Shown: positions 31,957 to 39,490 of the stretch, one piece after another
How positions within the stretch are numbered: position 1 is the stretch's first letter
Layout of the letters: every line of letters starts with the position of its first letter
Assembly: GCF_018283675.1 (NCBI RefSeq)
Contig: NZ_JAGVRK010000001.1
Span: forward strand, 1,736,001 to 1,800,000
Origin: Metabacillus flavus
Lineage (GTDB): Bacteria; Bacillota; Bacilli; Bacillales; Bacillaceae
Direction: 5' to 3'
Length of the DNA: 64,000 nt
The notes under the pieces: generated by a model
What the model saw: only the letters and a program-made list of their open reading frames with translations
Database searches by the model: none
Told to the model about the DNA's origin: nothing
Program-made: the position numbers and the translations under genes

Positions 31957-32627
31957 GTGTAATCCTCCCGCTGCAGCAAAAGTGTTCGGAAATCAGTAAA
32001 TGCGTTTTCCGTGCCGGCTGCCGCAAATGAAAGCTCTGTGCTGAAAATCGGTCCGCCATACACAAAGGTATGAAACTCCCCGTTTTCTCCGCATGGATCG
32101 GCGGATTTTCTTATGGCATCAATAACCCATGCATCATAATGATGTCCCAATAAAGAATATGGAAGCTTCGATCCATCTATTCCGCAAATGGAAGCTTTAT
32201 AGCCATCATTAATAAATTGTCTCGCCAAAGAGTCGGTCTGCTCTCCCCATAGAGGAAAAATAGCCTGTAAGCCACTTAACCTGACAAGCTTTTCTCTATA
32301 TTGACGAATATCCTTTAAAAAGATGTCTCCGAAAGCAGCATGAGTAATTTCATTTTCTTTGCATTTTTTCAGAAATTCGACCATGCTTTCTTCATATTCA
32401 TTATTAGATGGAGATGGAGACATTTCAATGAATTGAATAGCAAGGCCGAGGCTTGCTGCCTGATCTTTTAGCAAATCCTCTCCGATTCCATGAAAAGGGA
32501 CGCTGCGGGCAACCCGGTTGATCGATGTAAAAAGTCCGGAGATATTTTATTCCGGGTTTTGCAAAAGCCTGTGAAGCATAATTGTGCTGTCTTTCCCTCC
32601 GCTCCATGAAACAATCGTCTTTTTCAA
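31953..32627 (-). pseudogene. DUF71 / diphthine-ammonia ligase-like ATP-pyrophosphatase, interrupted by an in-frame stop
   Basis: From TTG 32627 (after AGGAGGTG) the frame encodes KKTIVSWSGGKDSTIMLHRL, the PP-loop N-terminus of the DUF71/COG2102 family, and then meets TAA at 32549-32547 (codon 27), where a tyrosine codon TAT or TAC would fit (NPE-stop-NISGLFTSINRVAR). The same frame then continues to TGA at 31955-31953, with HAAFGDIFLKDIR, the family end GENGEFHTFVYGGPIF and standard total length (about 224 codons). A start after the stop (for example TTG 32474) would lack the ATP-binding SGGKDS. Bacteria lack diphthamide; bacterial members have been predicted to act in B12 salvage. It could be a recent nonsense mutation, a sequencing error or stop readthrough. 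Confidence 0.75.
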
Positions 32628-32730
32628 TACATTTCACCTCCTAAGCTAATTGTATCCTGCTGCCAAAAATATTTCTATGCAGCAGAAATTACTGGGTAAT
32701 TCGCACCTATTTTGATTTTTTATAAAACCT

Positions 32731-32746
32731 ACCCGATAACTCGGGT
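32731..32746. promoter_or_regulatory. Palindrome overlapping the SAM-riboswitch promoter
   Basis: ACCCGA (32731-32736) and TCGGGT (32741-32746) form a perfect dyad across TAAC; the last T is the first base of the -35 box TTGACA. It lies between divergent genes. The position suits a repressor operator, but I cannot name the regulator. Confidence 0.5.
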
Positions 32747-32774
32747 TGACAATCGTTCGAATTGTGCTAAAATT
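32746..32774 (+). promoter_or_regulatory. Promoter of the yezD-cysH transcript
   Basis: A consensus TTGACA (32746-32751) and TAAAAT (32769-32774) are separated by exactly 17 bases, 23 bases before the SAM riboswitch. Confidence 0.85.
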
Positions 32775-32796
32775 TGAAATCAATAACACACAATAC

Positions 32797-32947
32797 TTAT
32801 CCAGAGAGGTGGAGGGACCTGGCCCTATGAAACCCGGCAACCTGCGTAACAGCAAGGTGCTAAATCCAGCAAAATGGAATCCATTTTGGGAGATAAGGGG
32901 AATACACCTCACAAGTCTTTCTAAAATGGAAGGCTTTTTATTTTGTA
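32797..32947 (+). promoter_or_regulatory. SAM-I (S-box) riboswitch with terminator
   Basis: The hallmark elements are present: CTTATCCAGAGAGGTGGAGG from 32798, GGCCCTATGAAACCCGGCAA from 32822, and the closing GATAAG at 32893-32898 that pairs with CTTATC. A terminator hairpin (about 32915-32938, AGTCTTTC against GAAGGCT) with T5 follows. High SAM would stop transcription of yezD and probably the cysH genes. Confidence 0.95.
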
Positions 32948-32963
32948 TTGGGAGGGACTGTCC

Positions 32964-33107
32964 GTGGGGGAGCTAGATCAGCTTGAAGAAGTAATCGGAA
33001 AGCTAAAAGAAATGCTTCAGGCAATGAAATACGGATCAATCACCCTGGTTGTCCAGGATGGGAAGATCATTCAGCTAGAGAAAAATGAAAAAGTCAGACT
33101 AAAATAA
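32964..33107 (+). CDS. yezD: YezD family small protein (DUF2292)
   Basis: The product has 47 residues: GELDQLEEVIGKLKEMLQAM, then KYGSITLVVQDGKIIQLEK, a short helix followed by a beta hairpin, as in the DUF2292/YezD family. It starts at GTG 32964 after GGGAGG (32950-32956). YezD proteins are often found beside sulfur assimilation genes; their function is unknown. It is the first gene after the SAM riboswitch and is separated from cysH by a large hairpin, so it may be expressed more than the genes behind it. Confidence 0.75.
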   Translation: MGELDQLEEVIGKLKEMLQAMKYGSITLVVQDGKIIQLEKNEKVRLK

Positions 33108-33143
33108 AAATCCAAAATTAGTACGCTGACTAGACAAACTAGA

Positions 33144-33199
33144 GGCGGGAACGGTTTGCCTGCTCTTTGTTTATGCAGCGGCGCGTTCCTGCCTTTTTG
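33144..33199 (+). terminator. Large hairpin with T-run between yezD and cysH
   Basis: GGCGGGAACG (33144-33153) pairs with CGTTCCTGCC (33184-33193, one G-U pair). The interior forms a second stem (GCCTGC against GCAGCGGC with a bulge), and TTTTT follows. It may be a terminator or attenuator controlling how much transcription reaches cysH. Confidence 0.75.
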
Positions 33200-33230
33200 C
33201 AATGGTTTGAAAAAAGGGGAGTGTAAATAA

Positions 33231-33932
33231 ATGCTGACATTCGAAAATTGGACAGAAACCGTTCCGGAGTTCGAAGATAAGGATAAAGCGATCGAAGCGC
33301 TCAACGTTTTAAAATGGGCCTATTCGCATTATCAGGATGATTTAGTTTATGCATGCAGCTTTGGTATTGAAGGAATTGTTCTAATCGATCTCATATCGAA
33401 AATAAAAAAGGATGCGAGAATTGTATTTTTAGATACTGAGCTCCATTTCAAAGAAACCTATGATTTGATTGACCGTGTTAAGGCACGGTATCCTGCCTTA
33501 AATATTTTTTTGAAAAAACCGTCTCTAAGTGTAGCTGAACAGGCTGCAAAGCACGGGGATGAGCTATGGAAGAGGAATCCGAATGAATGCTGCAGAATCA
33601 GGAAAGTGCTCCCTCTTCGCGAGGTTATGAGCAGCGAAAAAGCATGGATATCCGGATTGCGCAGAGAGCAATCTCCTTCAAGAAAAAATACCCAGTTCCT
33701 GAACAGGGATGATAAATTTGAAAATGTAAAAATCTGCCCGCTTATTCACTGGACGTGGAAAGATGTCTGGCGGTATGCCCACAAAAATGATTTGGACTAC
33801 AATGTTCTCCACGATCAAGGCTATCCGAGCATCGGATGCAAGCCATGCACCCAGCCTGCCATCGATGTAAATGATGCGAGATCCGGCCGCTGGAACGGCA
33901 GCCAAAAAACAGAATGCGGTCTGCACGGTTGA
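33231..33932 (+). CDS. cysH: Adenylylsulfate / phosphoadenylylsulfate reductase
   Basis: CysH reduces APS or PAPS to sulfite with thioredoxin. The 233-residue protein has the PP-loop-like SFGIEGIVLIDL near 43, LDTELHFKETYDL, and the 4Fe-4S cysteines typical of APS-active bacterial enzymes: Cys120-Cys121 (NECCRIRK) and Cys203-Cys206 (GCKPCTQP). The catalytic cysteine is Cys229 in ECGLHG at the C-terminus. GGGGAG precedes ATG 33231. cysP follows 10 bases later. Confidence 0.96.
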   Translation: MLTFENWTETVPEFEDKDKAIEALNVLKWAYSHYQDDLVYACSFGIEGIVLIDLISKIKKDARIVFLDTELHFKETYDLIDRVKARYPALNIFLKKPSLSVAEQAAKHGDELWKRNPNECCRIRKVLPLREVMSSEKAWISGLRREQSPSRKNTQFLNRDDKFENVKICPLIHWTWKDVWRYAHKNDLDYNVLHDQGYPSIGCKPCTQPAIDVNDARSGRWNGSQKTECGLHG

Positions 33933-33942
33933 GGTCTCAGCT

Positions 33943-35007
33943 ATGATTGAAGCTGCAGCAATCATCCTGAGTTTATTTTTTGCGATGAACATTGGCGCAA
34001 GCGGAGCGGCTGCTTCCATGGGTGTCGCGTACGGGTCAGGGGCAATAAAACGCAGAATGGCAGCACTCCTGCTTTGCGGCGCGGGCGTTGTACTTGGCGC
34101 TGTCCTCGGGGGAGGAGAAGTAATCAAAACCATCAGCTCCGGCATTATTCCGCAGTCGATGATCACAATGCAAATCGTGCTTGTCATCATTGGATCTGCT
34201 GCCATCTCTTTATTTATGGCCAATTTGATGGGCATCCCGCTGTCCACCAGTGAAGTCACAGTGGGTGCAGTAGTGGGAGTGGGAGTGGCCTATCATGCTT
34301 TATATGTTCAATCCATTCTTGTCATCATGATGTTTTGGGTTATCATTCCGGCTGCAGCATTTTTTATCACCTATTTTATATGCAGAGCTTCCCAGCCGCT
34401 TTTTTCAAGGCTAGAGGCTAGAGGCGGAAAAATGCTGATCTATCTTCTGATTGCAGCAGGATTCTTTGAAGCATTCTCAGCCGGAATGAATAATGTTGCC
34501 AACGCTGTCGGCCCGCTGGTGGCGGCTGATGTCATTTCCGTAAACCAAGGGGTATGGATTGGCGGGCTATTCGTAGCAGCGGGTGCGGTTTTCCTTGGCG
34601 GCCGGGTATTGGAGACAAATGGAAAGAAGATTACAAGGCTTTCGAAAACAGAGGGAATTGTGATTTCGGGAACAGGCGCTCTGCTTGTCACAATCAGTTC
34701 CTTATTCGGACTTCCCGTTCCTTTAACACAAGTTACATCTACTTCCATCATGGCTTCCGCTGCTGCTAAAAATGGAGCAATTGTTTTTCAAAAAGGAATT
34801 GTAAAAAAAATCGTAAAAGTTTGGATTGTGTCCCCGCTGGTAAGTCTGGCCATTTCATATGTTTTGGTCAAGCTGTTTATACAATCTGATTTTTATTCCA
34901 CATTTTCAGCCTTGGCGATCATGGTTGCAACGCTTGGAGTTCTGTCTTTAATGAAAGCAATAAAGAAAGAAAAGCGCTCTGTGCATGAACAAGGCGGAGG
35001 AATTTAA
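33943..35007 (+). CDS. cysP: Sulfate permease CysP (Pit family)
   Basis: CysP imports sulfate. The 354-residue integral membrane protein belongs to the inorganic phosphate transporter (PiT) family and has the duplicated signature: FAMNIGASGAAASMGVAYGS near 10 and GFFEAFSAGMNNVANAVGPL near 180. It has about ten membrane helices. Start choice: ATG 33943 after GAGGTCT gives the length of B. subtilis CysP; an upstream in-frame ATG at 33871 lies inside cysH. Sulfate rather than phosphate is inferred from its place between cysH and sat. Confidence 0.93.
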   Translation: MIEAAAIILSLFFAMNIGASGAAASMGVAYGSGAIKRRMAALLLCGAGVVLGAVLGGGEVIKTISSGIIPQSMITMQIVLVIIGSAAISLFMANLMGIPLSTSEVTVGAVVGVGVAYHALYVQSILVIMMFWVIIPAAAFFITYFICRASQPLFSRLEARGGKMLIYLLIAAGFFEAFSAGMNNVANAVGPLVAADVISVNQGVWIGGLFVAAGAVFLGGRVLETNGKKITRLSKTEGIVISGTGALLVTISSLFGLPVPLTQVTSTSIMASAAAKNGAIVFQKGIVKKIVKVWIVSPLVSLAISYVLVKLFIQSDFYSTFSALAIMVATLGVLSLMKAIKKEKRSVHEQGGGI

Positions 35008-35046
35008 ATTTGAAACCAAGTAGTTTTATCTGAATAGGAGGAGTTA

Positions 35047-36204
35047 ATGATGAGTTTAACACCGCATGGAGGAAAGCTAATACAGCGAACAGATTTGGGC
35101 AAGGATGTGGGACATTTAGAGAAAACGATTGAACTGGATGCTATGGCATTAAGCGACTTGGAACTTATCGCTATAGGAGGGTATAGCCCGCTGTCAGGAT
35201 TTTTATCTGAGAAGGATTATCTCAGTGTAGTAGAGACAATGAAGCTCTCAGATGGTACGGTTTGGTCCATACCTATTACGCTTCCAATCTCTGAAAAGAA
35301 GGCTAAAGAACTTAATAACGGAGATCAGGCAAAGCTCGTTTTTGAGGGAGAAGACTATGGTTTTATAGATATTGGGGAGATTTACAAACCGGATAAAGAA
35401 AAAGAAGCAGCTAACGTTTACAGGACCTCTGACCGGAACCATCCTGGGGTGAAAAAATTATTCTCAAGAGGAGAGCTTTACGTTAGCGGAGAAATCACGC
35501 TCATAAAACGGACGCAGCCTGATTTTCCAGATCACTATTTTGACCCGGCTGAAACAAGAGCTGCTTTTGAACAAAAAGGCTGGAAAACGATTGTTGGCTT
35601 CCAAACGAGGAACCCGGTCCATCGGGCGCATGAATACATTCAGAAAACGGCTCTTGAAACAGTCGATGGCCTCTTCTTAAACCCGCTTGTCGGGGAGACC
35701 AAATCAGATGATATTTCTGCTTCCATCAGAATGAAAAGTTATGGAGTTCTCTTGGATGAATACTATCCGAAAGAACGGGTATTCCTTGGAGTCTTCCCGG
35801 CAGCGATGAGATATGCAGGACCAAGAGAAGCCATCTTTCATGCATTAGTACGGAAAAATTATGGCTGCACCCACTTTATCGTTGGAAGAGACCATGCAGG
35901 TGTCGGCGATTATTACGGCACGTATGATGCACAATATATATTTGACGAATTTAGGCCGGAAGAAATCGGAATTACACCGCTTCGTTTTGAGCACAGCTTT
36001 TACTGCAGCAAATGCGAAGGGATGGCTACCACCAAATCATGTCCCCACGATCCGGAGCATCGCGTTATTCTTTCAGGTACAAAGGTAAGAGACATGCTTC
36101 GTAAGGGAGAAGTTCCTCCAAGCACTTTCAGCCGGCCTGAAGTCATTAAGGTGCTGATTGAAGGGATGAAAGAGTCACAGGCAGAAGCGGAGGAAGTTCG
36201 ATGA
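35047..36204 (+). CDS. sat: Sulfate adenylyltransferase
   Basis: ATP sulfurylase activates sulfate to APS. The 385-residue protein has a PUA-like N-terminal domain (1-165) and the catalytic domain with [11 protein letters not shown] (the QxRN and HxxH motifs), the loop [13 protein letters not shown], and zinc-type cysteines in [26 protein letters not shown] precedes tandem ATGs at 35047 and 35050; either could be used. It overlaps cysC by four bases. Confidence 0.97.
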   Translation: MMSLTPHGGKLIQRTDLGKDVGHLEKTIELDAMALSDLELIAIGGYSPLSGFLSEKDYLSVVETMKLSDGTVWSIPITLPISEKKAKELNNGDQAKLVFEGEDYGFIDIGEIYKPDKEKEAANVYRTSDRNHPGVKKLFSRGELYVSGEITLIKRTQPDFPDHYFDPAETRAAFEQKGWKTIVGFQTRNPVHRAHEYIQKTALETVDGLFLNPLVGETKSDDISASIRMKSYGVLLDEYYPKERVFLGVFPAAMRYAGPREAIFHALVRKNYGCTHFIVGRDHAGVGDYYGTYDAQYIFDEFRPEEIGITPLRFEHSFYCSKCEGMATTKSCPHDPEHRVILSGTKVRDMLRKGEVPPSTFSRPEVIKVLIEGMKESQAEAEEVR

Positions 36205-36815
36205 CACAGTCTGCAAATGTTACATGGCATCAGCAGTCCATTTCCAAACAGGAGCGGAGAGAAAGGAATGGACATCATAGCTTTGTCGTATGGTTTACCG
36301 GATTATCCGGCTCAGGCAAATCTACCGTTGCAAATGAACTGGCACGGAAGCTTTATGAAAACGGTGTTCAGGTTTATGTGCTGGACGGGGATAATGTCCG
36401 CCATGGCCTTAATGGGGATCTCGGATTCTCTGACAGCGACCGCCGCGAAAATATCAGGAGAATCGGAGAAGTATCCAAACTGTTTACCGATGCAGGAAGT
36501 GTCGTTATTACAGCCTTTATCTCGCCGTTTAAGGAAGACCGGAGCCAGGTGCGCGACCTTCTGGAAGCAGATGAATTTGTCGAAGTGTTTACAGACTGTT
36601 CTCTTGAAAAATGCGAAGAACGGGATCCAAAAGGATTGTATAAGAAAGCAAGAAGCGGAGAAATCAAAGGGTTTACAGGAATCGATTCCCCTTATGAGAA
36701 ACCGGATCAGCCGGAAGTTGTCCTCGACAGCGGGAATTTCAATCCTTCTGAATGCGCAGATCAGATTCTTCATTATTTACAAAATAAACAGTTTATCAGC
36801 TTGAAAGATGCATAA
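36201..36815 (+). CDS. cysC: Adenylylsulfate kinase
   Basis: APS kinase makes PAPS. The 204-residue protein has a P-loop GLSGSGKST at 34-42, [19 protein letters not shown], and [12 protein letters not shown]. The ATG overlaps the sat stop, so Sat and CysC are coupled, which helps pull the unfavourable sulfurylase reaction. An overlapping open frame (36217-36804) is only a shadow. A 62-base gap with a TATAAT box separates it from sumT. Confidence 0.96.
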   Translation: MTQSANVTWHQQSISKQERRERNGHHSFVVWFTGLSGSGKSTVANELARKLYENGVQVYVLDGDNVRHGLNGDLGFSDSDRRENIRRIGEVSKLFTDAGSVVITAFISPFKEDRSQVRDLLEADEFVEVFTDCSLEKCEERDPKGLYKKARSGEIKGFTGIDSPYEKPDQPEVVLDSGNFNPSECADQILHYLQNKQFISLKDA

Positions 36816-36877
36816 GGCTGTTTCCGAGTAAGGAATTAAAACCCCTTGTACGGTATAATGATTCAAGGGAGGGATGA

Positions 36878-37654
36878 ATGATGTCGAAGGTGTACCTCGT
36901 GGGAGCAGGCCCGGGAGATCCGGACTTGATCACAGTAAAAGGGCTGCGATGCATCCAGGAGGCCGATACCATTTTATATGACCGGCTCGTGAATAAAGAA
37001 TTGCTGAAGCACGCTAAAGAAGGCGCTGACCTCATTTACTGCGGAAAGCTGCCGGATTATCATACAATGAAACAGGAAACGATAAACCGTTTCCTTATAA
37101 AATTTGCTAAAGGCGGCCAAGTGGTAACACGGCTTAAAGGCGGTGATCCGTTTGTTTTCGGCCGCGGCGGCGAAGAAGCGGAAGCACTTGTAAAACATGG
37201 AATTGAATTTGAAGTGGTTCCGGGAATTACATCCGGAATTGCTGCTGCTGCCTATGCAGGAATTCCAGTGACCCACAGGGAAGCGAGCGGAAGTGTTGCA
37301 TTCATAACCGGCCATCGAAAAGAGGGGGAGGAAGAAAGCATCCGCTGGAAAAGCTTAGCCGGAGGAGTAGATACGCTTGCAATTTACATGGGGATCAGTC
37401 AGCTGCCATATATACAGGAACAGCTCCTAGCCCACGGGAAACCTGCTAAAACTCCGGCAGCGGTGATCCACTGGGGGAGCACAGATGAGCAAAGAACCGT
37501 AACCGGAACGCTGGCTGACATCCATGAGGCTGTAAAGCAGGGCGGTATTTCCAATCCGAGCATGATTATCATTGGAGAAGTGGTTACATACCGTGAGCAG
37601 CTCAAATGGTTCAAAGAGGACCGGACAGATTCTCAAGTAAGCGAGGCGCTCTAA
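36878..37654 (+). CDS. sumT: Uroporphyrinogen-III C-methyltransferase (SUMT)
   Basis: SUMT methylates uroporphyrinogen III twice to precorrin-2, the first step to siroheme. The 258-residue SAM-dependent methyltransferase has VYLVGAGPGDPDLITVKG near 5, RLKGGDPFVFGRGGEEAE, PGITSGIAAAAYAGIPVTHR and ATG-type TPAAVIHWGSTDEQRTV. The start is ATG 36878 or 36881 after AGGGAGGG. The B. subtilis gene is ylnD. sirB follows with no gap; siroheme is the cofactor of sulfite reductase, which uses the sulfite made by CysH. Confidence 0.95.
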   Translation: MMSKVYLVGAGPGDPDLITVKGLRCIQEADTILYDRLVNKELLKHAKEGADLIYCGKLPDYHTMKQETINRFLIKFAKGGQVVTRLKGGDPFVFGRGGEEAEALVKHGIEFEVVPGITSGIAAAAYAGIPVTHREASGSVAFITGHRKEGEEESIRWKSLAGGVDTLAIYMGISQLPYIQEQLLAHGKPAKTPAAVIHWGSTDEQRTVTGTLADIHEAVKQGGISNPSMIIIGEVVTYREQLKWFKEDRTDSQVSEAL

Positions 37655-38410
37655 ATGAAGCAGGCTGTTTTGTATATATGCCACGGAAGCCGTGTGAAAA
37701 AAGCGCGTGATGAGGCCATAGAATTTATTTCAACATGCAAAAAGTACGTGCAAGCACCCATTCAGGAAATTTGTTTTCTGGAACTTGCAGAACCGGATAT
37801 AAAAAAGGGATTTGAATCGTGTCTGGAGAAAGGCGCGGACTCCATCGCAGTTATTCCGGTTCTCCTTTTGACAGCTGCCCATGCTAAATCTGATATTCCG
37901 GAAGAGCTTGAAGCGGTCATGAAAGAACATCCGTCTGTTACCGTTTCCTACGGTGCTCCGATCGGCGTTCAAGGGGAAATGTCTGAAGCAATCCTTGAAC
38001 GCTTGAGTCCGCTTCCTGCAGATGAAAATGCAAGAGTTTTGCTTGTAGGGAGAGGAAGTTCTGACCCGGACGTAAAAAGGGACTTAGCGAAAATTGCGAA
38101 AGGTGTCGAGGAGAGAACAGAGGGCCTTGAAGTCACTATATGCTATTTGACAGCTGCAGAGCCTTCCTTTTCGGAGGTGCTAAAAAGGATCCATGAGTTT
38201 CCAGAGAAAAAAGTATATATTGTACCTTATTTGCTGTTCACCGGCCTCCTCATGAATGGAATTGAAAAGGAAATCAGGATGCTCAATACGGATAAGCGTA
38301 TCACTCTTTGTTCATACGTAGGTTTTTCGAAGCATGTACAGGCTGCCTTTACAAAAAGAGTGCATGAAGCCTTAGTGAAGCTGCAGGAACAGGCTGAAAT
38401 TGGAGGTTAG
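37655..38410 (+). CDS. sirB: Sirohydrochlorin ferrochelatase
   Basis: SirB inserts iron into sirohydrochlorin. The 251-residue CbiX/SirB protein is built of two similar halves: VLYICHGSRVKKARDEAIEF near 4, with the metal-binding His, and VLLVGRGSSDPDVKRDLAKI near 129. IPVLLLTAAHAKSDIPEEL holds the second His site. ATG 37655 follows the sumT stop directly. It ends three bases before sirC. Confidence 0.93.
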   Translation: MKQAVLYICHGSRVKKARDEAIEFISTCKKYVQAPIQEICFLELAEPDIKKGFESCLEKGADSIAVIPVLLLTAAHAKSDIPEELEAVMKEHPSVTVSYGAPIGVQGEMSEAILERLSPLPADENARVLLVGRGSSDPDVKRDLAKIAKGVEERTEGLEVTICYLTAAEPSFSEVLKRIHEFPEKKVYIVPYLLFTGLLMNGIEKEIRMLNTDKRITLCSYVGFSKHVQAAFTKRVHEALVKLQEQAEIGG

Positions 38411-38413
38411 GCT

Positions 38414-38920
38414 ATGATTCCTCTTATGATTGATTTTTCCGAAAAACCCGTACTCATTGCCGGCGGCGGGAAAATTGCGTACCGCAGGCTTATGGTATTT
38501 CTTAAAGAAGAGGCCGTCATCACTGTAATCAGTCCTGAAGCGGTAAACGAAATACGGGAGCTTCATTTGTCGGGGAGAGTTCAGTGGATTAAGCGGAAGA
38601 TAAGAAAGGAAGACCTGAAAGGCTTCTTTCTAATCATCGCTGCAACGGATGACCGTATGGCGAATAAACGCATTGCCGAACAGATTCATCCACTGCAGCT
38701 TGTGAACATTGCAGATGAAGCGAAGGATGGAAATGTCGAGGTACCCATGCGTGCCTCAAGAGGAAGACTGACTGTTGCCGTATCTACAGGTGGATCAAGT
38801 CCTGCAATGGCCAAAGAAATCTGTTCAAACCTCATTGGCAGTATAGAAGATGAAACCTTTGAATTGCTTGAACAGAGTTACCATGAAAGACAAAAGCGTA
38901 AAACGAATCAAGAAATATGA
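38414..38920 (+). CDS. sirC: Precorrin-2 dehydrogenase
   Basis: SirC oxidises precorrin-2 to sirohydrochlorin with NAD+. The 168-residue protein has an N-terminal Rossmann motif (VLIAGGGKIAYRRLMVFL near 13), IIAATDDRMANKRIAEQ, and a short helical C-terminal domain with VAVSTGGSSPAMAKEI. It is the monofunctional bacillar form (YlnF-like) without the chelatase function of CysG. GGAGG precedes ATG 38414. Its stop codon abuts the left end of a 304-bp inverted-repeat element. Confidence 0.93.
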   Translation: MIPLMIDFSEKPVLIAGGGKIAYRRLMVFLKEEAVITVISPEAVNEIRELHLSGRVQWIKRKIRKEDLKGFFLIIAATDDRMANKRIAEQIHPLQLVNIADEAKDGNVEVPMRASRGRLTVAVSTGGSSPAMAKEICSNLIGSIEDETFELLEQSYHERQKRKTNQEI

Positions 38921-38961
38921 GGGGGCTGTCCAATAACCCCTGCAAAGAGTGATTGAATCTA

Positions 38962-39002
38962 AACCCCCTGAAGCTTTGTGCATTCAGGGGGTTTTGGTTT
39001 TT
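38962..39002 (+). terminator. Terminator after sirC (inside the inverted-repeat element)
   Basis: A perfect 11-base stem (AACCCCCTGAA against TTCAGGGGGTT) encloses a 10-base loop, followed by TTGGTTTTT. It would end the sulfur assimilation transcript. Confidence 0.8.
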
Positions 39003-39031
39003 ACATAATATTTTCGAACAATTATTGTATA

Positions 39032-39161
39032 GGCTGATTGGAGCGGAAGGTGCGCGACTCCTGCGGGAGCAGCGGGACAGGTGAGATCCCGCAGGCGCTT
39101 GCGCCGCGGAGGCTCTCCGCCCGCCCAAGGATAAGCAAGCAGCCTGCAGCGGAAATCAGCC
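39032..39161. repeat. GC-rich dispersed repeat of Bacillaceae type with three hairpins
   Basis: GGCTGATT (39032-39039) and AATCAGCC (39154-39161) bound about 130 bases of unusually GC-rich sequence. Three perfect dyads lie inside: CCTGCGGGA with TCCCGCAGG, GGCGC-TT-GCGCC, and GCGGAG-GCT-CTCCGC. From memory, very similar intergenic sequences (with CGACTCCTGCGGGA) recur in many Bacillus-group genomes. Open frames crossing it on both strands are not genes. Confidence 0.75.
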
Positions 39162-39247
39162 CAAACCAATCTACCTTTAAATGCGATCAGAGCTTTGAAA
39201 ACGGACTATCTGGACAGCCCCCTTTTTTGACTGTTTCAATACTCAAG

Positions 39248-39276
39248 TTGACAAAATGGTAGAATTCCTGTATTAT
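39248..39276 (+). promoter_or_regulatory. Promoter of the manganese-riboswitch transcript
   Basis: TTGACA (39248-39253) and TATTAT (39271-39276) are 17 bases apart, just right of the inverted-repeat element and about 24 bases before the riboswitch. Confidence 0.75.
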
Positions 39277-39299
39277 AAATTTATAAGTTCATATGAACT

Positions 39300-39458
39300 C
39301 CAAAGGGGAGTAGCAGTTCAAATAAAGTCGTCATTACGAGATTACCGTCTCCGGCTTTATTGGCAGCATAACGTTGTTTGCGAGACCTTTGCCAAATTGT
39401 TGGTAAAGGCATTTTTGTATTCAGGGCGCTTTTACCGGCATGGTAAAGGCGCCCTTTT
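39300..39458 (+). promoter_or_regulatory. yybP-ykoY (Mn2+-sensing) riboswitch with terminator
   Basis: CCAAAGGGGAGTAGC (from 39300) and GCGAGACCTTTGCC (39380-39393) are the signature strands of this aptamer. A terminator follows, AGGGCGCTTTTACC (39423-39436) against GGTAAAGGCGCCCT (39442-39455), then TTTT. GGTAAAGGC occurs twice (39402-39410 and 39442-39450), so the first copy can act as an antiterminator. The aptamer family senses Mn2+ and is usually an ON switch. Confidence 0.85.
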
Positions 39459-39490
39459 GATTTTTATGATAATGAAAGGAATGGATAGCC

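Larger units (their letters stand above)
38920..39223. mobile_element. MITE-like 304-bp element with 13-bp terminal inverted repeats
   Basis: The left end AGGGGGCTGTCCA (38920-38932) and right end TGGACAGCCCCCT (39211-39223) are perfect inverted repeats. GGGGCTGTCC-type ends also occur at insertion sequence termini in Bacillaceae. Inside lie a terminator hairpin and a GC-rich structured repeat. No transposase is encoded, and no clear target duplication is visible beside the ends. It could be a miniature transposable element or a large folded RNA element. Confidence 0.6.

Noticed and set aside
31790-31999. 69-residue plus-strand open frame rich in K, P and A
   Set aside because: It is the complement of the 53-residue minus-strand ORF, which has the better ribosome binding site and stop-start coupling.
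32425-32637. 70-residue minus-strand open frame starting GTG 32637
   Set aside because: It uses the ribosome binding site of the DUF71 gene but in another frame; the family motif SGGKDS appears only in the frame starting TTG 32627.
36217-36804. 195-residue frame overlapping cysC
   Set aside because: CysC in the other frame has the P-loop and all family motifs; this one is a shadow.
39038-39262. Open frame across the GC-rich repeat (also frames at 38832-39128 and 38984-39169 on the minus strand)
   Set aside because: High GC removes stop codons by chance. The sequence is a structured non-coding repeat bounded by inverted repeats, and the frames cross a terminator.
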